Translations under genes and position numbers: made by a program
Origin: Nymphaea colorata
Taxonomy: Eukaryota > Streptophyta > Magnoliopsida > Nymphaeales > Nymphaeaceae
Assembly (NCBI RefSeq): GCF_008831285.2
Contig: NC_045147.1
Location: 21,158,981 to 21,222,980, forward strand
DNA: 64,000 nucleotides
Direction of reading: 5' to 3'
Notes under the pieces: model-generated
What the model saw: the letters and a program-made list of their open reading frames with translations, nothing else
Database searches by the model: none
What the model was told of the DNA's origin: nothing
Part shown: piece after piece, positions 23,278 to 33,751 of the stretch
How the letters are laid out: every line of letters starts with the position of its first letter
How positions within the stretch are numbered: position 1 is the first letter of the stretch

Positions 23278-23504
23278 GGAACAGAAGGGATTTCAGAGTT
23301 AAAAGCTTGGGCAACTAAAGAAGATTGTAAATTTGAGAGACCAAAGTGGGTGGTGGAGTCGTTGGTCCATCGACGCTTATCTTCATCAACATCGTCAGAG
23401 GAAGCGCCACAGTTGAGAAAGATACTCACCACAAAAGAAGAAAAAAACAACAAATGGAAGATAGGTAGCAGAAGGAGAGGCAGCCAGAAAGTTGATTCCT
23501 TCAT
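20901..23504 (-). CDS. CrRLK1L receptor kinase copy D, conversion-repaired (867 aa)
   Basis: This is an intact receptor kinase. Seen: signal peptide about 1-27 (shortened, running FSSFVVSIFLNCG without the usual TPFFKPV), malectin-like ectodomain to about 410, membrane span about 445-467, basic RARRKKRDK, and kinase with GRGGFGKVY (541-549), K562, HRD 656-658 and DFG 676-678. The tail ends MDSRSM instead of the FERONIA tail. Residues from about 77 on are identical to copy B, while the first 76 resemble copy K. The gene is thus a mosaic, and unlike B it keeps a usable signal peptide. The ATG at 23504 follows the same acceptor-like CAG seen in the other copies. Predicted plasma-membrane receptor. 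Confidence 0.9.
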   Translation of the reverse strand: MKESTFWLPLLLLPIFHLLFFSSFVVSIFLNCGASSDDVDEDKRRWTNDSTTHFGLSNLQSSLVAQAFNSEIPSVPYQTARIFTSASSYNFTALPEGRHFVRLHFFPAVYNGRDPKNAFFSVTTGPYTLLSNFNPTITALALTQAYIMREFFVTVPSSGSLALTFTPSQSTPDSFAFINGIEVVSSPELFRSFAFNPSSTVGQTDQIFRIQHSEALQTVVRLNVGGAYVSPTSDSGLLFRTWYDDTPYVFGAAFGVSYNRDPNISIQYSHALPDYIAPTDVYGTARSMGPNASVDKNYNLQWNIAIDNGFRYWVRLHFCEIQSKINNVNQRVFDIYVNNMTADLKFDVLDYASKKVNTRILTGVAVYRDYIIEVPLEGSEQSDMSITLHPDAEIGPNHADAILNGLEVFKVNDSSGNLAGPNPDLPWAPAPKNSSPPVGRHSLVIAGAVGGIAAALVAGACTCCLLCRARRKKRDKGSDGSASTWVPLSPYSQGKKEKSTLFPAEKGQVAQSNASNAYCRHFRFSEMTAATNNFDDALLLGRGGFGKVYMGEIDGGTKVAIKRGNQLAEQGLREFKNEIEMLSKLRHRHLVSLIGYCDDNSEMILVYNHMAHGTLRQHLYGTNHPPLSWRQRLEICIGAAKGLHYLHAGATYTLIHRDVKTTNILLDENWVAKVSDFGLSRMGSSLDCSHVSTGVKGTFGYFDPEYFRLHRLTEKSDVYSFGVVLLETLCARPVIDMSRHMEEIGLADWALRSMRLGRTERIIDPFLEGKIALECLHKFAETAERCLAEQSADRPSMANVVSSLELALFLQISGEEEKKGEGLAAGPSMTVDGDDEEVSLSSMVWHTDDDRSSSTYAEQATMDSRSM

Positions 23505-24360
23505 CTCCCTGAGACACCTGAAACCCAACAAAAGTACAGAATCTACTTACCATGCACATGTACATTTTCAAGAAGCACTTTGATTTGCAAGTGAAGAGGC
23601 GACAGTAGCACCTGCAATCAAATTTACTGAAACCACAAATGCAGCGCCTTGAATTCTCGAAAATTCAGAAAAAAGAAAAGAACGAAAATTTGTATCGTCC
23701 GGCTTTTGATATTCCGCCATGGAAAACACAGATTGACCAACACGAGAGAGAGCTCCTGAAAACCTTGTCTAGCAGCTTGGGGCCGTAGACTTTACGCGGA
23801 TAATGACATAGTTCACAGAACATAACTCCCTAGTTGCCAGAGAATGAGAGAAGGCAAGAAGTGAAAACAAGATACTGGAATGCTTCTAACGTGCCACCAC
23901 CATCCAAAGAGAGTGAGAGAGAGAGAGTTACCAGTACTGACACCAAACTGTTCCGAAACGAGTTAGATTCCAGCCAGAAGCTACATACAGTTACAGGAAA
24001 AACGGGTGAAGCCAGGATAGGATTGGAGGAGGTGGAGCTTTGGGGCTGGGCAATCCCTTTCGGTTAACGCTGGAAAGAGGAGTCCACCAGAGAGAATCAA
24101 CATTCCGGTCGTCGTCGGGAAGCGATGACCATGTACCCATCTTCCTCACTCGACGTGCGCAAAGCTTTTTCTTCTCTCAAAATTCCAATATGGAGACAGA
24201 AAAGGAGGCATCTGAAAGCGATTGCAATGGCCGTCCGATGCGACGCACAGTGGAGACCACCATCGGGTATTTACCATCGTCCTTTCTCAGGCCTTAATTT
24301 CTGATCCCCCAAAGTAGAGTATTTCAATCGATCTGGTTATGACTTGATTCCATTTACCGG
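23505..24360 (-). promoter_or_regulatory. Leader block of copy D
   Basis: It is related to the leaders of B and K. It has a short GA tract (about 23913-23928), a TTACCAG donor region on the gene strand, and a uORF-like start MGTWSSLPDDDRNVD near 24138. Confidence 0.5.
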
Positions 24361-25028
24361 TCGATGTAGAGTCGTCACATTTGATTTGATTATTATTTTT
24401 CAAAATACTTTTGAAACTTTTTTTGGTTTACTTTGTAATTATTGTTACATGTCGTTTATCTATTTTTCAAATGAATATAAATGTTTTTTTTTTTTTTGTG
24501 TATTCGCTTGATTTACAGGATCATTAGTTTGCGTAGCCAATTGGATTTTATTTCCAATTTTTCCAACAAGGGTTTTCAGTTTTAACTCTCTATTTAGGCT
24601 GACGGTGCTTTTAATAGTAGTCTAACCATTTACTGCTACTCGTAAATGCATTTTTATATAAGTGAATAAGAGTTTGATCCCGGAGATGTGTGGGTGGATC
24701 ACCTTAATTATGTTCACACGGTACACTGCTGCCAGGATTGCTGGTGCCAAATGTGTCAAACTCATCTTGTTAGATACGGCATACAATATTCATGGTTCGA
24801 GCTTTTTCAGTGGTTAAATAATTAATATTATTAAGATTTTGAAGAAGTGGTCTGGGTCGTCGAGTCCGGGAGATGTGTGGTTGGATCAATGGAGTTAGAC
24901 AAACGAAAGTGCTACCTCATTGCTGCCCAAATGTGTGGCTGTGATTTGAAGATACACTGGTGTAGTAATATACGTGGTAGAAAATATCTTGTAGAAAACT
25001 GTCTTTTTCAAAATATTAGAAGAGAACT
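24361..25028. other. Intergenic, decayed promoter-distal repeat
   Basis: About 24360-24640 is similar to DNA beyond other leaders (17880-18110, 30080-30320, 49150-49440). The rest is AT-rich, with no gene seen. Confidence 0.45.
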
Positions 25029-25593
25029 ACATACCTGTGTAGGCACTCCGGCATGATTTTTCCCACCAAGAACCAACCGGTGATCAGCTGGGTTCTTCCC
25101 TCTCTCATAGAGTGCAACGCCCACTCAGCCAGGCTGATCTCTTCCATGGGACGTGACGGCAACTTTGGTGCCTGTAGACCTTGCCAAAGCCACCACAGCC
25201 AAGGAGGCGGGCATCGTCAAAACTGTTGGTGGCTGCCATTATCTCAGAGAGCGAAAAATGCCGACAATGAGTGTTGGGGGAGCGATTGAGTGTCGCCTCA
25301 CTGCATCTAGAATTGTTGGTAGCTGTTGGAAATGCAAACCATTTCCTCTTCTGATCTTAAACACCTCAAGCCCATTAAGAATTGGATCAGTGTAATACGG
25401 TGGACTATCAATATTTGGATGGAGCTCAATTCGCAAATCACTTTGTTAGTCGTTCGTCAGAGGCATTATTATCATGAAATCTTCATACACTGGCACACCA
25501 ATGTAAAGAGGAGCATGGACTTCTCTTTTTGCATAGAAAAGCACACATCTAGCCCAGAGTCTGCAGTCATGTTGTTCAAATACACGTTGAAAG
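25029..25593 (-). pseudogene. CrRLK1L remnant E (H-like) with large internal deletions
   Basis: The segments follow the order of copy H but with gaps. A kinase C-lobe piece ending near MEEISLAEW jumps near 25157 to the N-lobe start, losing about 535 bp including the catalytic loop. A second gap near 25345 removes the membrane span and juxtamembrane part. It then continues into the ectodomain to about 25593, with further point changes such as an in-frame stop near 25448. Homology ends abruptly at 25593. It is non-functional. Confidence 0.85.
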
Positions 25594-26050
25594 AGAGAAA
25601 CTGAGATCGACAACATGAATACAAGATGTAGAAAACAAGGAGTGAAAAGACAAATCATTGGTAGCTTGAATGATGGTCAAGCAAGATTCACATCGAACAT
25701 GTGATCAGAGGGTAGTCAACAGCCAAATCAGCCTCCATTTCATCAAGCTGCGGACTTGAACTGGCCTGAGAATAAGACCAGCGGTAGGAAACAAATGCAG
25801 CCTTGTACTAGAGGGTTGAAGGAGGAAGCGGAGGGGAACAGAGTCGGGGTGGCAACGCCTAGCAGAAGCAAGGCAAGTTGTCTGTTCATCTCGTTGAGCA
25901 GCCTTATAATCGAATGCAGATATCTACTTCACTTCACCTGTATTGAGACACTTGTTGCCTTTCCAGGGATGGAAAAAAAGAAAAGGAAAAAGACAATCGT
26001 GGGGTGGATATCATAGTTTTCCATCCTTTCCTCTTCGACGATCTAGAGAG
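25594..26050. other. Unclassified, possible retroelement-linked DNA
   Basis: About 25690-25756 resembles 51535-51592, the sequence just left of the complete copia element, in the same orientation (shared words such as atcagcctccattt and ggacttgaac). A frame at 25756-26016 has no recognisable domain. No gene is called. Confidence 0.35.
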
Positions 26051-26291
26051 GCTCTGATACCATTTTAGATTTCAGAGTTACTGAAATCTCTCTGCAATCG
26101 GTGTATAGATACCTGCAAGAAGAAGTGGTCTCAAGGGAGACCGCAGAAACAGAAAGAGAATAGAAGGCGAAAGAAGATTCTTTATTCATTTTCTGTATAT
26201 ATATGTAAATAGAAGTATACTTCTTGGTGGGATACAGTTGTAACACCGCAAGCACTGCTGAGTCTTCGAGACTCTTCTTCAACACGTATCA
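26051..26291 (-). mobile_element. Probable copia LTR remnant with primer-binding site
   Basis: On the minus strand a region starting TGATACGTG at 26291 runs through a possible AATAAAG signal. It ends at about 26063, directly followed by TGGTATCAGAGC (26062-26051), the initiator-Met tRNA primer site of plant copia elements. The right-hand end of the LTR lacks a clean CA and no partner LTR is visible, so it is an old fragment. Confidence 0.6.
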
Positions 26292-26448
26292 GCTAGGTAA
26301 CCAAACACGTGATCTCAAACTTACAATATCTAGACAAGACCTGAGAAGTTGGTTGCCAACTAAAGTACAAATCTGAAAAATGTTTTTAAGGCTGTACAGA
26401 AGATCGATCTATTGGATTCCAAGTCACAAAACACGGTACCAGAGTGCA

Positions 26449-28963
26449 TCATTTCTGAATCACAGGTGAACAATCATCATCAGGTACGCAGGTATTTGCT
26501 AGCTCCTCATTTGCCTCCTCAGCTTGCAGCTGCAGACGGAGAGCCAACTCCAAATTCATGAGCACGTTGGCCATGGAAGGACGGTCTTCTCTCCGATCCG
26601 CCGAGCACTTCTCTGCTATTTGTACAAACTTGTGCAGACATTCTGGTGCAATTTTCCCTTTCAGGAACGGATCGATAATCTCGTTGAGGCTTCCATTCCT
26701 CCGGTGCTGCGCTGCCCACGCAGCCAGGTTCATCTCTGTCGAAGGGCACGACTCATCAAGTGCAGGTCGAGCGCAGAGAACCTCAAGTAGCACAACCCCA
26801 AATAAGTAAACGTCTGATTTTTCAGTGAGCCGCTTTGTCCGAAAGTACTCCGGATCAAAGTAGCCGAAGGTGCCCTTCACCAGCGTGCTCACATGGCTGC
26901 AATCCAGCGATGGGGTCATTTTAGAAATACCGAAATCAGAGACCTTGGCCACCCAATTCTCATCAAGAAGTATGTTGGCGGTCTTCACGTCTCTGTGTAT
27001 AAGGATGTGCTTGGCTCCGGTGTGGAGATGGTGCAGCCCCTTGGCCGCACCGATGCAGATCTCGAGCCTTTGTCTCCAAGACAATGGTGAGGCTTTTCTG
27101 CCGTAGAGGTGTTCACGCAGATTGCCACGAGCCATGTACTCGTAAACCAGAATCATAACTGTCCTCGCAGTAGCCGATCAGGGAGACCAGGTGGCGGTGG
27201 CGGAGTTTCGAGAGCATCTCGATTTCGTTGTGGAATTCTTGAGCCCCTTGCTGCGAGAGCTCGCTCCCCCTTTTTACGGCGACTACGATGCCACCGTCAA
27301 TAACGCCCTCGTAGACCTTGCCGTGACCACCGGCCCCAAGAAGGAGAGAATCGCTGAAGTTGTCGGTGGCCTCCACGATCTCTGAGAACCTGAAGTGCCG
27401 GCAATAACCATTAGAGGCGTTTCTTAGAGCGCCCAGGCTCTTCTCTGCTGAAAATGCAGTCGATTTCCCGTTTTTCCCTTCTGCATAAAGAGATAGCGGG
27501 ACCCACGTCGACCCACTACCACCACTCCCTTTCTCCTTCTTCTTCCTCTGGCGCCCGCACAACAGGCAGCAGATGCAAGCGCCGACGACAAGCGCGGCAG
27601 CTATGCCGCCCTTGGCGCCTGCAATCTCGTGGCTGTGACCACCACTATGACGACCAACGGAAGAACTATTCTCCTGTGCAGGCGATGGCGGCGGGAGGTC
27701 TTGATTTGGTCCGGCAAGGTTCCCTGAAGAGTCATTGATCTTGAACACTTCAAGCCCATTAAGAATTGCATCTGCTTAATACGGGTGAACATCAACATCT
27801 GGATGGAGCTCAATTCGCTTTGCTTGCCACTCGACGGAGGCACTATTACCATGTAATCTCTATACACTGCTACGCCAGTGTATGGAGGAGCTTGGACGTT
27901 TTCCTTCGCACTGTAAATCACATCGAATCCAGGATCCGCGGTCATGTTGTTCACGTACACATTGAATACCCTTTGGTTCTCTTTGAACACCGCAGACTGA
28001 ATCTCACAAAAATGAAGTCTAATCAAGTAGCGGAATCCATTATCGACAGGAATATACCAAGTGAGGTTGTAGTTCAGGTTGAGAGAGGTATTAGAACCCA
28101 TGGACCGAGCAGTACCATACAGGTCTGGTGGAGCAATATACTCCGGGACAGCCTTTGAGTACTGGATACTTACGTTGGGATCACGGGAGTAGGAAACTCC
28201 AAAACCAGCTCCAAAGATGTATTGAGAGTCATCGTGCCAGGTTCGAGAGAGGCCGGAATCAGAGGTGGGGGAGATGTAAGCCCCTCTTACGTTTAACCGA
28301 ACGACAGTTTGCTGAGCCTCAGAATCACGTATGAGGAATATTAGGTCCTTTGAAACAATATAGGCACCTGAAGGGAACAATTATGGCAATCTCTATGCCA
28401 TTGATGAAAGCCAACGAATCTGGGGTGCTTAGTGAAGGAGTGAAGGTGAGGGTGAGGGAGCCAGAGGAGGGGACAGTGACGAAGAACTCACGCATGATGT
28501 AGGCTTGTGAGAGGGCTAAAGCGGTGATGGCGGGGCTGAAGTTGTTGAGCAGATTGTAAAGCTCAGTTGTGACAGAAAAGAAGGCATTCTTAGGGTCTCG
28601 GCCATTGTAGACAGCAGGGAAAAAGTGGAGCCGAACAAAATGACGACCTTTAGAAAGTGTAGTAAAGTTGTAAGAGGAAGCAAAAGTGAAGATGCGAGCA
28701 GTTTGGTAGGGAACAACAGAAGGGAGTTCAGCGCTAGAAGTTTGGGCAGCGAAAGAAGATTGTAAATTTGAGGGACCAAAGTGGGTGGTGGAGTCGTTGG
28801 TCCATGGACGCTTATCGTCATCAACGCTGTCAGAGGAAGCGCCACAGTTGAGAAAGATACTCACGGGTTTGAAGAAAGGTGTGGAGCCGACAATAGAAGA
28901 AAGGAGCAACAAACAGAAGATAGATAGCATAAGCTGAGGCAGCGAGTAAGTTGATTCCTTCAT
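26449..28963 (-). pseudogene. CrRLK1L receptor kinase copy F, several frameshifts
   Basis: All parts of a receptor kinase are present in order but not in one frame. Breaks seen by comparison with copies A and G: about 8 bases lost near 28382 (after INGIEI), about 7 lost near 27814, a TAA in place of a tyrosine codon near 27776, and 5 lost near 27155 (after the N-lobe). The C-lobe (26449-27156) is of another origin: it reads [21 protein letters not shown] and ends [13 protein letters not shown], unlike either tail class. Copy F is therefore also a mosaic. The signal peptide (MKESTYSLPQLMLSIFCLLL) is intact. Confidence 0.9.
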
Positions 28964-30090
28964 CTTCCTGAGACACCTGAAACCCAACGAAAGCCCAGAA
29001 TCTACTTGACCATGCCAATGTAAATGAAAAATTTCTAAGTATCAAGAGAACTATTGCTAAAAATATTTATGTTGTTTTGCAGAGGTAAGACTCTTCGAGA
29101 TAAACGTCTACAATTTCCAAATATCAGAGGATCCCGAGCATTTTCGAGACCAAAAAATCCCGGTGGACAGTCTATTATTGGCCTGAAAATGTAAAACGGG
29201 CAGGAAGGAGGGATGAAAAATGGAGCTCTGTTTTCGTAGAAGTATTTGATTAGCGATTGAAGAGATGATAGCAGCGCATGCAATCAAATTCACTGAAACC
29301 ATAAATGCAACGGCAGGAATTCTAGAAAAAATTCAGAAAATAGAAATGAAATTTTGTATATCCGACTTTTGACATTTTGCCATGGAAAACGCAGATTGTC
29401 CAACTGCTCAAAGGAGAGTGCTCCTGGCACACTCGCCTAGCAGCTTAGAGCCTTATATTTCGTGCGGATAACACCAGAGTTCAGAAAACTTAACTCCCCA
29501 GAGTTGCCAGAAAATGAGAGAAACAAAGAACAGTCAAAAGCGGAGACAAGATGCTGGAGGGACGTCGGTTTCTAACCCTTCACCGCTGTAAAAGAAAAGA
29601 GAGTGAGAGGGAGTTACCAGTACTGACAACAAATCGCTCTGAAACGAAGTAGATTTTGGCCGGAAGCTTCATGCAGCCATAGGAAGAACGGGTGAAGCCA
29701 GGATTTGAGGATATGGAGGTCTGCGGGTGGGTGATACCTTTTTGGTAAATATAGCTTGTGATGGAGGAGGAACACTGAGGAGTCCACGAGGAGAGGATCG
29801 ACATTCCGGTCATCGTCGCGGCCATGCATCCATCTCCTCCCCTCGACATACGCAAAGCCTTCTCTCTCTTTTCCAAAATTCCAAAGTGGAGACAAAAAAG
29901 GCTCCATCAGAAAGCGATGATAATGGCGGTCCGATGCGACCTGCAGTGGAGAGAACCATCGATCGGGTTTTTTACCTTCTTCCTTTCTCAGGCATCAATT
30001 TCTGATCCTCCCGAAGCAGAGTATTTCAGTCGACCTCGTTATGAATTGATTCCTTTTACCGGCCGTCGTGGGGCTTCACGTTTCATGTGC
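28964..30090 (-). promoter_or_regulatory. Leader block of pseudogene F
   Basis: It is homologous to the leaders of A, C, G and J, with the acceptor region near the ATG and a TTACCAG donor near 29615. The GA tract is nearly gone and the uORF-like start is broken (MDAWPRR then stop). Confidence 0.5.
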
Positions 30091-30614
30091 TTATAATTTT
30101 TCAAAATATTTTAAATAGTTTTCACTTTCTTTGTAATTATTTTTACATGTTGTTTACTTATTGTTGAAACGAGTATACATAAATGTTTTTTGCTTATTCG
30201 CTTGATTCCTATGATCATTATGTTGCTTAACCAATTCGTTTTTATTTCCAATTTTCCCAACAAGGTGGGTTTTGAGTTTTAAAACTCTATTTGGGCCAAT
30301 GGTGCTTTAATTGGTAGCAATTAGCATTTGGGCAATTTTATCAAAAGAAATTTGATTTATCAATTCTTAAGGTATATATTTTCCACATGTGATAATATAG
30401 TTTTAACATCATAACAATTCCAACTGTTGTTGCTATTATTTTTTGTAATTAAATATTTACTCTTCAACTCTGAACATGAAATAAAAAGAGTGGATAACAG
30501 AGCGTATATTGTGTCAATAAGCATGTATATTTTTTGAATGTGAAGACCTAGTTTTAGTCTAACGACCAGACTGCGATAATCATTTACTACTCATAAATAA
30601 CTTTTTATTAGTGT

Positions 30615-30700
<86 letters not shown>

Positions 30701-31138
30701 ATATATACGACTTTCAATTTCCATTCGACTGCTTCCTTTTCAAGGATTAAGAAAGAAGAAACTCTGGCGAAAAATTCTGTCCTGCTTGATTAGGTATCAG
30801 CTTCCATGCACATAAACCCCAACACATTCTAAAGTTCGAGCAAGAACACGTGAACTTGGTGTTGAGGCCGGCAGTATATAAAACAAAAGTAGGATTCCAA
30901 AATTTTCTTTTGTTAAATTGTTGGCTGGACATCCTAAGTTTCCCACTCCACACAATAGTTGAGATAAAGAAAACCTTGCTAACAATACGGGTGCAAACTC
31001 TCGTAAAATAGAACAGTTCGATGGTGAGACCATTAAGTTTTCTTTTGCGCAAGGGAGCGACCAAGCTCCACAGGTGACGACGTCAGCCGTCACTATTTCA
31101 CTTTCCACACTACTGAGCTAACTTTTCCATCTTCACAG
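30091..31138. other. 3' flank of gene G
   Basis: This is AT-rich DNA holding a long (TA)n tract and then the region downstream of gene G's stop. Frames at 30747-31108 have no family match I recognise. Confidence 0.4.
30618..30697. repeat. (TA)n microsatellite, about 80 bp
   Basis: The tract is nearly pure TA/AT with one G interruption at about 30647. It lies between the leader of F and the 3' end of gene G and separates two array units. Confidence 0.95.
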
Positions 31139-33751
31139 CTACATGCTCCGTGAATCCATGGCGGCCTGCCCAATACAAGTTGACACGCTTCTGTTATCAT
31201 CAGTTTTCCACACAGTGGAAGACATGGACACCCCTTCATCATCACCATCTAGGCTCACATTGGAATAACCAGCAGCCAATCCCTCATCCATGTTCCCCTC
31301 TTCTTCCCTGATCTGTAAAAACAAGGCAATCTCCAAATTGCTTACCACATTGGCCATAGACGGACGCTTTGCACTTTTTTCTGCCAAGCACTTCTCGGCG
31401 GTTTTTGCATACCTGTGTAGGCACTCCGGCATGATTTTTCCCTCCAAGAACCGATCAATGATCTGCTCGGTTCTTCCCTCTCTAATAGACAACAACGCCC
31501 ACTCAGCCAGGCTGATCTCTTCCATTGGACGTGACATGTCGATCACGGGCCGAGCAGACAGAAGCTCTAACATAACTACCCCGAATGAGTAGACGTCTGA
31601 TTTCTCTGTCAACCTGCGCAGGCGGAAGTACTCTGGATCAAAGTAGCCGAAGGTGCCCTTCACCCCTGTGCTCACATGGCTGCAATCCAGTGACGATCCC
31701 ATCCTCGAGAGGCCGAAGTCGGAAACCTTGGCCACCCAATTCTCATCCAAGAGTATGTTTGTGGTTTTCACATCCCTATGTATAAGCGTATAGGTGGCTC
31801 CCGCATGAAGATAATGAAACCCCTTAGCCGCACCAATGCATATCTCAAGTCTCTGCCTCCAAGATAAAGGTGGGTGGTTAGTGCCATACAAGTGTTGACG
31901 CAGGGCGCCGTGAGCCATGTAATTATAGACAAGGATCATCTCGGAACTGTCGTATACCAGGTGGCGGTGGCGGAGCTTCGAGAGCATCTCGATTTCGTTT
32001 TGGAATTCGTGAGCGCCTTGGTGCGAGAGCTCGCTTCCCCTTTTTACGGCGACTACGATGCCACCGTCAATAACACCCTTGTAGACCTTGCCGAAACCGC
32101 CGGCCCCAAGAAGGAGAGACTCGCTGAAGTTGTCGGTGGCCTCAACGATCTCTGAGAACCTGAAGTGCCGGCAATAACCACTAGAGGCGTTGCTTAGAGC
32201 GCCCAGGCTCTTCCCTGCTGAAGATGCAGTCGATTTCCCGTTTTTCCCTTGTGCATAAGGAGATAGCGGGACCCACGTCGACCCACTACCACCACTCCCT
32301 TTCTCCTTCTTCTTCCTCTGGCACCCGCACAACAGGCAGCAGATGCAAGCGCCGACAACAAGCGCGGCAGCTATGCCGCCCACGGCGCCTGCAATCTCGA
32401 GCCTGTGACCACCACCACCATGACGACCAATGGGAGAACTATTCTCCTGTGCAGGCGCTGGCGGCGGGAGGTCTGGATTTGGTCCGGCAAGGTTACCAGG
32501 TGCGTTATTGATCTTGAACACTTCAAGCCCATTAAGTATTGCATCTGCGTAATGTGGTTCAACATCAATATCTGGATGGAGCTCAATCCACAAATCGCTT
32601 TGCTTGCCATTCGACCGAGGCAGTATTACCATGTAATCTCTATACACTGCCACCCCACTGTAAGGAGGAGCTTGGACGCTTTCCTTCGCACTGAGAATTA
32701 CATCGAATCCAGGATCCGCAGTCATATTATTCACGTACACATTGAATACCCTTCGGTTCTCTTGAAACACCTCAGACTGAATCTCACAAAAATGAAGTCT
32801 AATCAAGTAGCGGAATCCATTATCGACAGTAATAGACCAAGTGAGGTTGTAGTTCAGGTTGATAGAGGCATTAGGACCCATAGACCGAGCAGTGCCATAC
32901 ACGTCTGGTGGAGCAATGTACTCCGGGACAGCCTTTGAGTACTGGATACTTACGTTGGGATCACGGGAGTAGGAAACTCCCAAACCAGCAGCAAAGACGT
33001 ATGGAGAGTCATCAGACCAGGTTCGAGAGAGGGCAGAATCAGAGGTGGGGGAGATGTAAGCCCCTCCTACGTTTAACCGAACGATAGTTTGCAGAGCATC
33101 AGAATCACGTATGGGGTATATTTGGTTGGTTGGAACAGTGGAGGCACCTGAAGGGAACAATTCCGGCGAAGACACAATCTCTATTCCATTGATGAAGGCG
33201 AACGAATCGGAGGTGTTTGGTGAGGGAGTAAATGTGAGGGTGAGGTAGCCAGAGGAGGAGACAATGACGAAGAACTCACGCATGATGTAGGCTTGTGAGT
33301 TGGCTAAAGCGGTGATGGCGGGGCTGAAGTTGCTGAGCAGAGTGTAAGGCCCAGTTGTGACAGAAAAGAAGGCATTCTTAGGGTCTCGGTCATTGTAGAC
33401 AGCAGATAAAAAGTGGAGCCGAACGAAATGACGACCTTCAGGAAGTGCAGTGAAGTTGTAAGAGGAAGCAGAAGTGAAGATGCGAGCAGTTTGGTAGGGA
33501 ACTACAGAAGGGAGTTCAGCGCTAGAAGTTTGGGCAGTGAAAGAAGATTGTAAATTTGAGGGACCAAAGTGGGTGGTGGAGTCGTTGGTCCATCGACGCT
33601 TATCGGCATCAACATCGTCAGAGGAGCTGCCACAGTTGAGAAGGATACTCACGGGTTTGAAGGAAGGTGTGGAGCTGACAAGAGAAGAAAAAAGCAACAA
33701 ATGGAAGATAGATAGCAGAAGGAGAGGCAGCCAGCAAGTTGATTCCTTCAT
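31139..33751 (-). CDS. CrRLK1L receptor kinase copy G, chimeric, six-residue kinase deletion (870 aa)
   Basis: The frame is open from signal peptide to stop. The ectodomain, membrane span and kinase N-lobe are of the A/C type ([19 protein letters not shown]). From residue 600 on it is of the H type (LVYNYMAHG, SRMGSSLDC, MDSRSM tail). The two halves meet at [14 protein letters not shown]. There, 18 bases present in H are missing (between 31954 and 31955), removing the equivalent of SLIGYC, which is the beta-4 strand of the N-lobe and its turn. HRD and DFG motifs are intact. The product would be a full receptor whose kinase fold may be destabilised; whether it is active is unknown. The ATG at 33751 follows the conserved acceptor. 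Confidence 0.88.
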   Translation of the reverse strand: MKESTCWLPLLLLSIFHLLLFSSLVSSTPSFKPVSILLNCGSSSDDVDADKRRWTNDSTTHFGPSNLQSSFTAQTSSAELPSVVPYQTARIFTSASSYNFTALPEGRHFVRLHFLSAVYNDRDPKNAFFSVTTGPYTLLSNFSPAITALANSQAYIMREFFVIVSSSGYLTLTFTPSPNTSDSFAFINGIEIVSSPELFPSGASTVPTNQIYPIRDSDALQTIVRLNVGGAYISPTSDSALSRTWSDDSPYVFAAGLGVSYSRDPNVSIQYSKAVPEYIAPPDVYGTARSMGPNASINLNYNLTWSITVDNGFRYLIRLHFCEIQSEVFQENRRVFNVYVNNMTADPGFDVILSAKESVQAPPYSGVAVYRDYMVILPRSNGKQSDLWIELHPDIDVEPHYADAILNGLEVFKINNAPGNLAGPNPDLPPPAPAQENSSPIGRHGGGGHRLEIAGAVGGIAAALVVGACICCLLCGCQRKKKEKGSGGSGSTWVPLSPYAQGKNGKSTASSAGKSLGALSNASSGYCRHFRFSEIVEATDNFSESLLLGAGGFGKVYKGVIDGGIVVAVKRGSELSHQGAHEFQNEIEMLSKLRHRHLVYDSSEMILVYNYMAHGALRQHLYGTNHPPLSWRQRLEICIGAAKGFHYLHAGATYTLIHRDVKTTNILLDENWVAKVSDFGLSRMGSSLDCSHVSTGVKGTFGYFDPEYFRLRRLTEKSDVYSFGVVMLELLSARPVIDMSRPMEEISLAEWALLSIREGRTEQIIDRFLEGKIMPECLHRYAKTAEKCLAEKSAKRPSMANVVSNLEIALFLQIREEEGNMDEGLAAGYSNVSLDGDDEGVSMSSTVWKTDDNRSVSTCIGQAAMDSRSM

